Below are positions 21,488 through 32,584 of a stretch of 64,000 nt of DNA, piece after piece. Position 1 is the first letter of the stretch. Every line of letters begins with the position of its first letter. The notes under the pieces are model-generated. The model did not search any database, was not told the DNA's origin, and saw only the letters and a program-made list of their open reading frames with translations. This DNA comes from Hymenopus coronatus (taxonomy: Eukaryota; Arthropoda; Insecta; Mantodea; Hymenopodidae): the NCBI GenBank assembly GCA_030762935.1, contig CM060890.1:151624129-151688128 (forward strand). Direction: 5' to 3'. The position numbers and the translations under genes were made by a program.

Positions 21488-22467
21488 TATTACTTCTGAG
21501 CCTTTCAAAGTATTCTCCATTGTATTCTTTATTACTTCTGAGCCTTTCAAAGTATTCTCCATTGTATTCTTTATTACTTCTGAGCCTTTCAAAGTATTCT
21601 CCATTGTATTCTTTATTACTTCTGAGCCTTTCTAAGTATTCTGCATTGTATTCTTTATTACTTCTGAGCCTTTCAAAGTATTCTCCATTGTATTCTTTAT
21701 TACTTCTGAGCCTTTCTAAGTATTCTGCATTGTATTCTTTATTATGTCTGAGCCTTTCAAAGTATTCTGCATTGTATTCTATACAACATCCCACCCTGTC
21801 AAAGTATTCTCCACTGTATTCTATACAACATCACACCCTGTCAAAATATTCTCCACTGTATTCTATACAACATCTCACCCTGTCAAAGTATTCTCCATTG
21901 TATTCTATACAACATCACACCCTGTCAAAATATTCTCCATTGTATTCTATACATCACACCCTGTCAAAGTATTCTCCATTGTATTCTATACATCTCACCC
22001 TGTCAAAGTATTCTCCACTGTATTCTATACAACATCTCACCCTATCAAAGTATTGTCCACTGTATTCTATACAACATCTCACCCTGTCAAAGTATTCTCC
22101 ATTGTATTCTATACAACATCTCACCCTGTCAAAGTATTCTCCATTGTATTCTATATAACATCACACCCTGTCAAAGTATTCTCCACTGTATTCTATACAA
22201 CATACACCCTGTCAAAGTATTCTCCATTGTATTCTATACAACATCTCACCCTGTCAAAGTATTCTCCACTGTATTCTATACAACATCTCACCCTGTCAAA
22301 GTATTCTCCATTGTATTCTACACAACATCTCACCCTGTCAAAGTATTCTCCATTGTATTCTATGCAACATCACACCCTGTCAAAGTATTCTCCACTTAAT
22401 TCTATACAATATACACCCTGTCAAAGTATTCTCCATTGTATTCTATACAACATCTCACCCTGTCAAA
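21488..22467. repeat. 42-bp tandem array, right segment (about 23 copies, two unit types)
   Basis: Units up to about 21,770 match the left segment (TTATTACTTCTGAGCCTTTC). After that the variable part becomes ATACAACATCTCACCCTGTC while TCAAAGTATTCTCCA and TTGTATTCT are kept. Both types are 42 bp. Three-base losses (ATACATCACACC, ACAACATACACC) occur in some units. Because 42 is a multiple of three, long frames run through, but nothing indicates real coding. Confidence 0.94.
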
Positions 22468-23168
22468 TTATTGGGGATCTGCCAACAATTGTATTAAGGT
22501 GTTTAAACTATAGAAAAGAATAATAAAAATAATCAAGCAAGTGAACCAATGTACCCCAAGTAAACCGCTTTTCTTGGATTTAAGAATTTTACCATTACCA
22601 TGTATTTATATCTTAGAGACAGTTTCTTTTATACATGACAATAAGAGCAACTTTAAGCTCCACAATGAATACCATTCTTACAACACAAGAACATCAAGAG
22701 CAATCCATCTCCAATAACACAGATTAACTAAAAGCTTATATTCAGTTTCCCACAAAGATGTTAACTTATATAATAAATTCCCTGATGCGATCAAAGTTCC
22801 ACAGAGCAAAGCATTTAAGAAGAAGGTTAAATATCTACTCCTAAAGTATATGTTTTATTCCGTTGATGAATTCATGAATACAACTTTGCCACATGAGCCA
22901 TCCAGCTATTTATGTGTAAATAAGTTAATTTTTCTATCACTGAAACATTGTTTGTTACATGGGTCCTGTTCATCTGAGGATGTACTTCAGCACAAGAGAA
23001 ACCTTAATGACTGCCTCAAGTCAAGATTAGCTTAGCAACAGTCGTACTAATTTTGATCAATATTGTAAAACATAATGTATATAGAAGTGTAGGAGATTTG
23101 TTAAATTATGTATTATTTGTTTTTGACTAAGCCATGAATTCATTGTGTTTCTTAAGGTGAATAAATTC
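22468..23168 (+). mobile_element. 5'-truncated LINE 3' end inserted in the 42-bp array
   Basis: The translation matches the ORF2 end of the 17.4-kb LINE: YWGSANNCIKVFKL, PLPCIYILETVSFIHDN, HSYNTRTSRAIHLQ, LYNKFPDAIKVPQ and LKYMFYSVDEFMN. There are scattered stops. The 3' end shows GACTAAGCCATGAATTC and AAGGTGAATAAA, then the array resumes at 23,169 with TATTCTCCATTG. The left junction cuts a unit after CCTGTCAAA. No target duplication beyond the array itself can be recognised. Confidence 0.88.
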
Positions 23169-23270
23169 TATTCTCCATTGTACTCTATACAACATCTCAC
23201 CCTGTCAAAGTATTCTCCATTGTATTCTATATAACGTCTCACCCTGTCAAAGTATTCTTCAGTGTGATCT
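23169..23270. repeat. 42-bp tandem array, terminal segment (about 2.4 copies)
   Basis: TATTCTCCATTGTACTCTAT, then two CACCCTGTCAAAGTATTCT units, fading out at about 23,270. It is the end of the same array that starts at 17,131. Confidence 0.88.
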
Positions 23271-23465
23271 GTACAGTCACGTATACGGGAACCTCCATGA
23301 ATGTCGTAAGAAGGTTCTTCCCATGAGTCAAGTCATTTCTATTAGTGGTGACATTAGCTGACCATCAAGATCCCCAGATTTGACTGTATGTAATTTCTTC
23401 TTATGCAGATACATGAAATATTGAAAGTCTAAAGGCCAATATTCATTATGATTTTGTAATTTTCC

Positions 23466-23960
23466 AGTTCAATTCAATTCAATTTATTTATTGGCCATGA
23501 AACTTTACAAGCTGTAGCATTGTCAAAAATTTAACACACACACACTCCAAATTATTCAATTGTACACAATCATAGTTACAAATCTAAAATTGATATCTAA
23601 TAATAAATAACTTGCTTTACAAAATGTACATAGTGTTTAAGAAAGATTTTCAATTCTATACCTTTACAAAATATTGATTGATAATAAATAATTAAAAAAC
23701 AATTTGTGAGTGCAAGTTAAAATCAAAGTCTATTTGTTATTTACACATTTTTACATAAAATTATATTACATTTTAATTTAATTCCTTATCTCTCTTTTTA
23801 ATCAATCTCACCATAAAACAGCAACAGGTTTTCTTAAATCTAATTTTGTCAATTTTTATAATGTTTACTATTTTAATGTAATAGGTTGCATTATTCTCAA
23901 CTTGTGGCTGTGGTTTGTGGAATTTCTAAGAGATAATACCATCACTCTAAACATGCAATT
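23466..23960 (-). mobile_element. LINE 3' untranslated fragment, minus orientation
   Basis: Read on the minus strand, the end is CCAATAAATAAATTGAATTG, the same TTGAA-type tail as the 17.4-kb LINE. It is preceded by TTGACAATGCTACAGCTTG, which parallels that element's 3' end motif. The rest is AT-rich with no coding match, so the far boundary is a guess. Confidence 0.55.
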
Positions 23961-24061
23961 TTTAAGAAATAATGTTAAGAATTAAAAAGATAGCTTATTA
24001 CTCACACCTTCTTTAGAGGAGGATGTTATTCAATCAAAAAATACTGTAGTAATTAATGTAC

Positions 24062-24087
24062 TAATAATAACAATGATAATGATAGTG

Positions 24088-24127
<40 letters not shown>

Positions 24128-24133
24128 TAGTGA

Positions 24134-24216
<83 letters not shown>

Positions 24217-24246
24217 TTACTAATAATAATAATAATAATAATAATA
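24062..24246. repeat. Compound trinucleotide microsatellite
   Basis: An ATA/ATG-type run (24,062-24,135) passes to a pure CTA-type run of about 80 bp, then back to an AAT-type run ending at about 24,246. The change of motif class at both borders is sharp. Confidence 0.95.
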
Positions 24247-24594
24247 TTGAATTGTGAGGCTCATTTAAGTGTTGTAAGTATAATATTGTAAGAAAGATCC
24301 CCTGTTACAACACACACGTATTTAACTCTGTTGTTACTTTCCTTGCTACACTTCCCAATTACCTTACAAACTTCATGCAATTCTATTATAATCTGTGCTA
24401 TATTTCTGATAATTAAACAGTCTTTCAAAATAAAGAATTAGATTTAAAACAATTGAAAGTTGCAAATAATTAAATTATGGAAAAGAATGAATGTTACACA
24501 CTTGAAGTTGTTAATGCTTACATTGCCAGTAGAATGTACAGCAAGAGTCATTGTTGTCTGAAGAAGCCCAGCAGAGTCAGGGATGAAACATCAA
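24247..24594. other. Unassigned sequence
   Basis: No gene or element was recognised between the microsatellite and the LINE start. Confidence 0.4.
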
Positions 24595-24611
24595 CTGAAT
24601 TACAAATCAAG

Positions 24612-25490
24612 ATGGCAGCATCTAGTGTACAAACGTGTAGCACGGTAAAACTCGCGAAAACGAGTTAAACGAAAGGACCGGCGCAGAAATCTTTGAAGAA
24701 GGAAGCTGTGCAAATAAAGACAATGCAAAGGAAAATTCTGAGTCAGAAAAATATACAAATGAACTGGTGCTGCAAGCACACAGAAAGTACAAAGCATCAC
24801 TTCAGATCATCATAGACATGCTAAACAAAGACCTAAAACAAACTCAGGAAGAAGTTGTATCACTTAAGTGGGAAAATGAAGAACTGAGAAACAAATCGAG
24901 TGGAGTGGATCATCTGCAACAGTTACGAGAAACAAATCACAGAAAGCTACGAGAGAAACGAAGTCGTGTGTTCTGTACGAACAAAGCGACGCAAACTACG
25001 AGGGAAAAAGAAATTGACTAGCACAGGAATCTCAGGATATCAATAATGGAAACAGCAAAAAAGTCATGGTATTTGGGGACTCAATCCTAAAATTTATCGA
25101 GGAGGAGTGTAGAAAAGCCAGATGCAAAGTGCATTGCTATCCAGGAATTGGTGTGAATGAATTGGGTCGAGAGTTAATAAAAGCAAAACTAAATGAAATG
25201 TTGTGGCGATATATGTGGGGGACAAGCAATATAAGAAGAGAGGTAATGGCACAAGAAATTATGGACTTAGTGGAGCAAATAAGGGCCAAAATGCCAGAAA
25301 CAAAAATCGTGATTAGTGGAATTTTGTGTAGAAGGGATATGATGATATGAAAAGTGAGAATTGGACTAGCTATGTTGGAAAGGAAAGTGCACGATGCTGG
25401 ATGGGAATTGGTGAACAAGAGACAAGGATAAAGCCTAAAGATTTGTAACATGCAGGAGATGGGTGTACCAGTGAAAAACAAACCAACACA
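24612..25490 (+). pseudogene. LINE ORF1 remnant, esterase-type
   Basis: Begins at the ATG of AAGATGGCAGC. It has a coiled-coil-like stretch (LQIIIDMLNKDLKQTQEE, then VSLKWENEELRNKS) and an esterase domain (KVMVFGDSILKF, CYPGIGVNEL, MPETKIVISGILCRRD). The Gly-Thr-Asn block is eroded to WGTSN. Stops at 24,666, 25,019 and 25,348 break the frame. It is homologous to 17,372-18,415. Confidence 0.8.
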
Positions 25491-25534
25491 GGGTCACCAA
25501 CATCAAAGGAAGATGCTGAAAATAAAAAATCTGA

Positions 25535-26390
25535 TGTGTTACACTCACATGACTTTCTCTAGCTGTTCTACAAAGTTCTTACATAAGATTATTCTTCTTT
25601 CTGCACCTTGCTAATCGAGGTACTCATTAGCACAATGTTCTTATTACTTAGTTTCTTATAAGCAAGAAAAAAATAAAGCAATACACTAGGCTAAACCGAT
25701 AGTAAAATATTTTAAAAGCTGTCGTTATGCGATTGTCATTACAAATCACTTCCTTTCTTGGCCAGGAGTAGATGAAAAGAAAAACAGACACTCCTGTCTG
25801 AGAAAAGTTTTAGTACTTCACAACTGAAACTAATAACAATGAATACCTCGAAAATGCTAAGCTCCACAAAAAAAATGTATATGAAATAACTTGTGTATTT
25901 TAACAAGACCTACATTTTTTGTAGAGTAACTTTTTGTCTATCTCTTATGGTTTACTAGTTATGCCAGATTAAACAGGTCTTTAGAAGCTATTCCCAGAAA
26001 ATTCATGTTATACATTTTATTTGTCAGGTAAATATCTTTAATATACGATATCTTAATCACAATCGTTACAGCCATTTTTAAGAAAATCAACATTTTCGAA
26101 AAAAGTTCCATATAAAGGGTAGTTTGGGGTGGGGGGGAATTTTTCTCAAAATCTTTGTGTCACATCCCTGGAAGATACTAAACTTAAATACCAAGCTTGG
26201 CATTTTAGCCCCCTGCCCCCCCCCCCCCCACACACACATGGTCCTTTTTCTCAAAATGCTTTTTTTGGATACAGGGAGTCCTAAAACATGTATTTCCGGT
26301 GAAATTTCGGTATCAAATTTTTGGGTGGATTACAATACTTCTCTATCCCTATGTACATTGTATATACGGGGCTAGAGAAAGTAAATAGGA
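25535..26390 (-). mobile_element. R850 repeat, copy B
   Basis: Minus-oriented copy: the right end CACATGACTTTCTCTAG lies at about 25,546 and the hairpin end TAGAGAAAGTAAATAG at 26,375-26,390. It includes a C-rich run at about 26,213-26,229 next to CACACACAC. It lies between ORF1 and ORF2 of the old LINE. Confidence 0.78.
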
Positions 26391-26559
26391 GCCACATGCA
26401 GGTGAGGTATGTGCTCAGATGTCAATCAGGGCCCAAGGGTACATTAGTTAAAACTCACAGCTACAATACAAAATAAAACAGCAGAAATTGAACAGACAAT
26501 TCTTGATTTACACCAAATGTCATAGCATTTTCACACAACAAAGTGAGGGCAAATTGCTA

Positions 26560-27435
26560 TAAAAATTATTTTCTAGCCACTAGTTACTGTAGGGAAAACC
26601 ACAAAAGTGGAGGGGGATGCAATTTATATGCAGAGGGGTACAAAATTTAAAGAGATTGATTGTAAGCAATACTGTAAGGAAATGTGTTGTGAATTGTCTG
26701 CAATTCAAATTACTCTTAAGAAAGCAAGTCTTATGGCTGGAGTCTACAGTCCACCAAGAGCTGACAAAAAAGACTTCTTAATAAAGCTAGAAACATAACA
26801 AAATGACATTAAAAAAAACAACATAAAATCATTATAATAGGAGAACTAAATGTAGATATTTTTAACAGAAAGCAAAAATAAAAGATTACTGTTAGAATTA
26901 CTAAGAAGAAGCAAGGCCAACTAGAATAACACAATTCACCTCACTTAAAAAGGGAAGATTTCAACATATCACTAATTAAGGGAGGGCTTAGTGATCAAAT
27001 TGGGCAATTAATAGAAAGAAAAACTATAAACAGAGGGCCAGTAAAATGCAAACAGTTAACAGAAGTAAAGAGAATTATAAATAAAACAATATTATATTCA
27101 TTAAGAGACAATCTCAAACAGGCTGAATGCAAGAATGTATACAAAGGAAAAAAAAATTGATAAAAAATTTGAACACTTTATTAATATTTTAAGGACTTGT
27201 CTAGAGCAGTCAGCACCATTACAAAAGGTAGTCTGTGACAAGTATAAACCCAGCAACTCGTCTACCGAAGGAATAAACAAATCAATAAACAGAATGAGTT
27301 TCTTAAGTAGCTTAAAAGTTTTCAAATTAAATGAAAGGTCTTACATGTGTATAAAGAACCACAAACAAATTCTAAATACTGTTAAAAAGAAGTAAGAAAT
27401 GTCAAAGACTGCTGCAAAATGCAGAAAATAAGATG
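26560..27435 (+). pseudogene. LINE ORF2 endonuclease part (decayed)
   Basis: The order of endonuclease blocks is kept: GGGCNLY-like GDAIYMQRGTKFKEID, CCELSAIQITLKKA, MAGVYSPPRADKKDFL, IIIGELNVDIF (usually GDFN; Asp replaced by Glu) and KGGLSDQIG (usually SDH). After that comes the linker VYKGKKIDKKFEHFIN. Stops and shifts are numerous. It continues after R850 copy C at 28,287. Confidence 0.75.
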
Positions 27436-28286
27436 ACTCCATTCACATGACTTTCTCTACATCTCTGCAACAAATTATTGTTAAAAAGCTTATGCTTCTA
27501 TTTACTTCATGGTAATTGAGAAAAAATTAGCAGAAATAGTCTTATTACTCGCTTCCTTGTAAGTAGAAGCGAAATAAGGGAGTACCATAGGTTAAAGGGA
27601 TAGTCAAAAGCTGGTTGCTATGTGACTGAAGTTCCTTTGTTTGTATGGACAGGAGTTGACAAATTCCTGTATGAGAAAATTATGTTTTTCCAAGCTGAAA
27701 CCAAAAACAAGGAATATCTAAAAAAATGATCAACTCCAGGAAAAGATGTATATAACATAAATTGTGTGTATTAAAGGGCTCTCTACATTTTTTGTGTGGT
27801 AAGCTTTTGTCCATCTCTTACGGTTTAGCAGTTATGCAAAATTCCGTAAAATTGATCCAGAATAAAGTACTCTTAGAGGTTATTCCCAGAAAATTCAAGA
27901 TATACATTTTATTTGTTAGATAAATATCTTTAATATGTAATATTTTAATCAAAATCGTTAGAGCAATTTTTAAGAAAATCAAAATTTTCAAAAAAAGTTC
28001 CATGTAACGGGTAGTTGGGAGTTGGGGGATTTTCTTGAAAATGTTTGTGTCGCATCCTTCAAAGATACCAATCTTAAATACCAAGTTTGGTATTTAACGA
28101 TCTTTTTGTTTTTGAGCCATGCTGTCCATAGACACACACACGTGGACCTTTTCCTGAAAATTCTTTTTTTGGATTCAGGGGGACCCAAAACATGTATTTC
28201 CGGTGAAATCTGGTATTGAATTTTTGGGTGCAATAGAATACTTTCTCTATACACTATGTACATAGTATGTGTAGAAAAAGTAAAAA
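27436..28286 (-). mobile_element. R850 repeat, copy C
   Basis: Minus-oriented copy from CATTCACATGACTTTCTCTA (27,441) to GTGTAGAAAAAGTAAAAAG (about 28,286). The hairpin side shows TACTATGTACATAGTA-like symmetry near 28,250. It splits ORF2 of the old LINE: KTAAKCRK before, TWNIIKTVHRENTP after. Confidence 0.82.
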
Positions 28287-29905
28287 GACGTGGAATATTA
28301 TTAAAACTGTACATAGAGAAAACACACCAAAATGGGTAGATAATTTAAGAATTGTAAAGGAAAACCACCAAATTCAAGACCCAATAAATATCAGCAACAC
28401 CTTTAATAATTACTATGTAAATATTGTGTCAAATCTGGAAACCAAGAAACAAATGAAATAAATGTAATTCCATGACAGTAAGAGAAATCATCAAACAGAT
28501 TAACACACTGAAATGCAAAATATCTTGGGGGTCAGAAGAATACTCTAATCAAATGGTAAAATATTGCAAATATGAAATAGTATATTTCTTTACCACATAA
28601 TAAATGAAAGTTTCAATTTAGGTAAACTAAAGGAAGTAATACTTAGCTCATTTACAAACAGAAAAGCTCCAAACAAGCTAAGGAAAATTATCACCCAATA
28701 TCTCTCTGCTCTGTATTCTCAAAAATCATGGAAGGTCTCTTTTTAGAACAACTTCGGAACTTTTGCAATAAATTTAATATCATATGAGAGAATCAGTTTG
28801 GCTTTCAAAAAAGGAATCTACTATACATGCAATTGGCAAAGGGAATGATATAGTTGTTAGAGCAATAAACAGAAAGTAGCAATCTTTCTTGATCTCTCCA
28901 AAGCCTTTGACATGTTACCTATTGAGGAAACTAGAAAACTATGGAATAAGAGGCACACCATTAGAATGGCTAAGCTCATACCTATTAAACAGGAAACAAT
29001 GTATAGAGATAATACATAACACAGATGGAAATCTGAGAAAAATCAAGTGACAGTTTAAACATGGAGTACCACAGGGGTCTAAATTGGGGCCATATCTATT
29101 TATACTGTATATAAAGTACTTATTTAAAGAAATACAGGATGTGGGAGGATTAGCTATTGGATACTACTATATCAGTTACAGGTAAAACATTGATAAACGT
29201 AGTTGGAACGCACCTATCAGAGCTAGGAATGATACGCAACACAATGGATGCAAATTGGAACAGTAAAACTCAGGCCATAACAGTAACCATCCAAAATGAA
29301 AACATTAAACAACTGCCGCAGACAAACTTTTAGGACTAGTGAGAGATAACAATTTAAAATGGAACAAACATATGGAAAAGATTAGTAATAAAATTAACAA
29401 AGGTTATATATATGCTAAAACAAATAATACAAATCATGGATTAAGATAGTGCTCTAAAAGTATACTATTCTTTCATACATTTACAACTGAGTTATGGGAC
29501 CATCTTATGGGGAGCAGCAGGAAACAAGCAGAGGTTAAGAATATTTAGCTTACAGAACAGAGCAATAAGAATAATTGAAAAGATGCAAAGAAGAGATTCA
29601 TGAAAAAGTAGTTTTAGAAAACAGAATCCTCATAGTACCCTGATTATATATTCATGAATACCTTAAGAATTCACAAAGAGGGAAAAAATATAAATATTCA
29701 TAAACATAACACAAGAACAAAATTGAACTATTTTAGGGACAGATTAAGAGGCTCACTAAGTACAAAATGTGTTGTAAACAATGCAAAAGATTTATACAAT
29801 CATTTACCTCACCAGATCAAGGAAATGAATGAAGAAACAAGGAAAATGAAGGATGTTAAGACATACCTAATGCTTTTTACTCACTTCAAGAATACAGAAA
29901 TGTAA
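28287..29905 (+). pseudogene. LINE ORF2 reverse-transcriptase part (decayed)
   Basis: Blocks are found in order across several frames: NTFNNYYVNIVSNL, LSALYSQKSWKVS-like motif 1/2 sequence, DQFGFQK-like, FLDLSKAFDM, LRKLENYGIRGTPLEWL, HGVPQGSKLGPYLF, GLVRDNNLKWNKHM, LSYGTILWG, NKHNTRTKLNYF and NHLPHQIKEMNE. The YADD motif reads as GYY-like decayed sequence near 29,158. It is non-functional and is the same family as 12,480-13,713. Confidence 0.75.
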
Positions 29906-30108
29906 ATAGTAAATCTGTATATAACTCATCCTTAACTGTATACAAGCTTAGTTTTTAGTTATTTTCAGTGATGAAGCCTTGTAAATTTATTATTTCAAAT
30001 GGTGAATAAAATCTGGATCTGAAACATTTCATCAACTGAATTACAAGCCCAGAAACCACATTCTACTGGATTAATGCCAACTATGAAAGCCTAAGCATGT
30101 ATACTTTT

Positions 30109-30234
30109 TTACTGTTAGAAACAGTGAATGCCTCAGCCAGGATTTCAACATGGCTCAAATCCGGAGAGCAGGTGAACCATGTTCAAATCCCGATTGTGGC
30201 AGGCATCATATTTTTGAGCTGCTTCCAACAGTAA
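30109..30234. mobile_element. Small foldback element with tRNA-like box B arms
   Basis: The left arm ACTGTTAGAAACAG ... GATTTCAACATGG is the approximate inverted complement of CCATGTTCAAATCC ... CTTCCAACAGT on the right. The spacer is about 25 bp. The arms match the SINE pieces at 9,917 and 15,982 (CTGTTAGAA, ATGCC..CAGC..GGATTT). It is a second instance of this SINE head in inverted-pair form. Confidence 0.6.
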
Positions 30235-30801
30235 AAAACTTTTCCCATTATTGCTCTTGGTTGGCTGATTGGTGGGTATCTCTTGTGTGGGATTGCTGAA
30301 TTTAGAGATTAAATCATGTGCTGTAATTTAAATGTTCATAATTTAATACTCAAAACCTTTATACATTTTGTTTCCCATAATCTCAGTTCTAATAGTTATA
30401 CACTGATTTTAGCAGTTTCTCTTTTCATTCTGTATTGTTACAGTGGATATGTCTGTTTGCATCAGATATTTCCGAAGTGTTGTTATTTTAATATTTTGTT
30501 ATCCTTCTTTTGTTTCTCTAGTGTATGTTTTGTTGCAATCTAAAATGTATAGTTTATATCCCTGGTTTCAGTTTGAAATTAGGGAAGATAGACAAAACAA
30601 CATCTATCTTTACACAATTATTTAATTATGTAAGAATATGTAAATAGCTTATGGTGAAGAGTGAAATAGCATGAATGCTTTAGGAACGTTCCAGTTTTCT
30701 GAGATCTGCTTATAATCCTCATGAAGTCTAGTCATACTTGTTAGGCAAACAGAAATAAAACAACATCACATGCTAATACTGTTCCTTTGCATGCACTACA
30801 G
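30235..30801. other. Unassigned sequence
   Basis: AT-rich; no gene or element recognised. The end is a pyrimidine-rich stretch that could act as the acceptor of the candidate exon at 30,802. Confidence 0.4.
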
Positions 30802-31150
30802 GGAGCATGCTGTCAGTGAACGGCGCAGGAATGTGGACGATACCGACCTACAAACTCTTCACATGGTGTACGATCATCTGCTGTATCAGACGAATCTCTG
30901 CGACTGGCCCTCGAGTTCTGCTTTGACAACGACTACACATACAGAGACAAACACACAGTCTAAAATCTATTTGATCCTTTACTCTTGGGTTTAGTTTATT
31001 CTTAAGATAACATCATATTCTTTGCAATTTGACATTCTTTGTAAGTAGCAATGTTTGCAGTTTGTTATTATACCTATGCTTATATTGGCATATAATCATG
31101 TACCTTATCTATTGGATGCAATAGATAAATAAAATTACAACCTCTAAACC
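30802..31150 (+). other. Possible 3'-terminal host exon
   Basis: After a good acceptor (TGTTCCTTTGCATGCACTACAG) the sequence turns clearly less AT-rich. It stays open to TAG at 30,992 with HAVSERRRNVDDTDLQTLHM and YDHLLYQTNLCDWPSS. A polyadenylation signal AATAAA lies at 31,128. This fits a last exon with about 155 bp of 3' untranslated sequence. The minus strand also has an open, acidic/basic stretch (SRASRRDSSDTADDRTPCEE) between weak splice sites, so the coding strand is not certain. No family was recognised. Confidence 0.35.
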
Positions 31151-31254
31151 TATCCCTTATTCAGAAAAATATGGTGTGTTCCATACTTCATTTTCTCTAA
31201 TTATTTTATAAAAATTTTTTCTTATAAAGATTATTGTTCTACCTATCTATTAAT

Positions 31255-31530
31255 CCTAAGCAAGATAAACATTAGCAGAAATGGTCTTATTGCTTGGTTC
31301 CTTGTATGTACAAGGGAATAAAGGAATATACTAGGCTGAAGCGATAATGTAATATTTTCAAAGCTGGTTGCTATGTGTTTAAAATTCAGGTCTGTTTGCC
31401 TGGTCAAGAGTAAAGCAAAGGAAAAAGCGATGACAAATTCCTGTTTCAGACAAGTTTAAGTATTTAAAAGTTGAAATCCATAATGGTTAACTCAGAAAAA
31501 AAATGTATGACATATAAGTTATTTGGAAGA
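31255..31530 (-). mobile_element. Partial R850 repeat
   Basis: Matches the right half of R850 in minus orientation: TTAGCAGAAATGGTCTTATT, AAGCTGGTTGCTATGTG and GACAAATTCCTGTTTCAGAC correspond in order to copies C and D. Both ends are missing. Confidence 0.65.
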
Positions 31531-31534
31531 AAGG

Positions 31535-32475
31535 GAGCAATTAGTTGAACTTGAGTTTAAAGATGAAAACAAAAATGCAATAATAAAGGCTACCTCACTG
31601 GGAGTCCCACAAGGGTCCATCCTAGGACCTCTTCTATCTGCTGTTATATATAAATGATCTGCTAATACAACTGGTGTTAGGGTTACAAAAGTCTGTTTAT
31701 AAGTGGTAAACATTCTGTTGAGCTTAAAGAAAAATTGAACATCGTAACTGATTCCATGTTTTCTTGGTTTAGAGCTAATAAACTGATCCTCAATGGGGAT
31801 AAAACACAAAAATAGCAAACACACCAACCAAACTTGGAACTAAGACCTTTGGGATTATGGACAGATTTCAATCTCTGCTGGGAAAGTCATATAAAATATT
31901 TAACTTTAAAATTAAGTTGGGCTTGTTTTGTTCTCACATGCTACATTAGCTGTGCTAAAAAGTTGCTACTTCGCTGCACATTTACAATATGCAATAATAT
32001 TATGGGGAAATAGTATAAATAATCACCACATTTTCAAACTGTATAAAAAAGCATTGAGACTATAGTAAGGGTGTTTGAAAAAGAGAAAGTTGTAGGGAAC
32101 ATATTAACAACTTTTCCTTACATTTACATAAAGGAAACCTTAATATATGTTAAATCCAACCTCAATGATCTCATGAAAAATTCCGAGATCCATTGAAATA
32201 ACACAAGGAATAAAAATAAACTGTATTGCTACTTATAAAACTATTTGAAACATGATTTAAATATAATAGCATAAAAAAACACTGTAGTAATTTACCATCT
32301 AGTCTGAGGAATATAGAGTCTGTTAAAAAGTTCAAAGCTGACTGAAATAAACTCTTGCTTTCTAAACAATTTTACTCAGTAGAGGAGTTTAATCAATATA
32401 ATGTACTTAATCAATATGGTGTACCTACAAACAAGTCCCTGAAAGCAACAGAATATTTAAAATCCAAATAAATGC
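31535..32475 (+). mobile_element. Degenerate LINE fragment (reverse transcriptase to 3' end)
   Basis: Shows GVPQGSILGP-like sequence near 31,601 and LLYINDLLIQL near 31,647. KEKLNIVTDSMFSWFRANKL and ILNGDKTQ lie near 31,722-31,805, and ILWGN near 31,998. The C-terminal block FYSVEEFNQYN lies near 32,370. These run across shifted frames with many stops. It starts next to a partial R850. Confidence 0.72.
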
Positions 32476-32584
32476 TGAGCTCCATTTTTCAATATAGGTA
32501 CTCAATGCCAAAATGATGTTTTAAATCAGTTAATAAGAGTTTTTGAAATTGTTTTGAATTGTTAAGTAGTTCATTATGAATATA

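Larger units (their letters stand above)
24595..30025 (+). mobile_element. Old full-length LINE with two nested R850 insertions
   Basis: Starts near AAATCAAGATGGCAGCATC and ends GAAGCCTTGTAAATTTATT then GGTGAATAAAATCTGG. It contains ORF1 (24,612-25,490), R850 copy B (25,535-26,390), the endonuclease part of ORF2 (26,560-27,435), R850 copy C (27,436-28,286) and the reverse transcriptase to C-terminus (28,287-29,905). Removing B and C leaves a colinear LINE of about 3.7 kb. Many stops and frameshifts show that it is much older than the 17.4-kb element. Confidence 0.85.

Noticed and set aside
21520..22523. Overlapping 212- and 259-codon frames in the right part of the 42-bp array.
   Set aside because: They are array periodicity only (42 = 14 codons). 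Two different frames are open, which argues against coding.
24073..24291. Frame coding for long Ile and Leu runs.
   Set aside because: It is a translated trinucleotide microsatellite.
28022..28219. A 65-codon frame inside R850 copy C as a gene.
   Set aside because: It is part of the frame shared among R850 copies and is noted as a finding, but a single copy gives no evidence of function.
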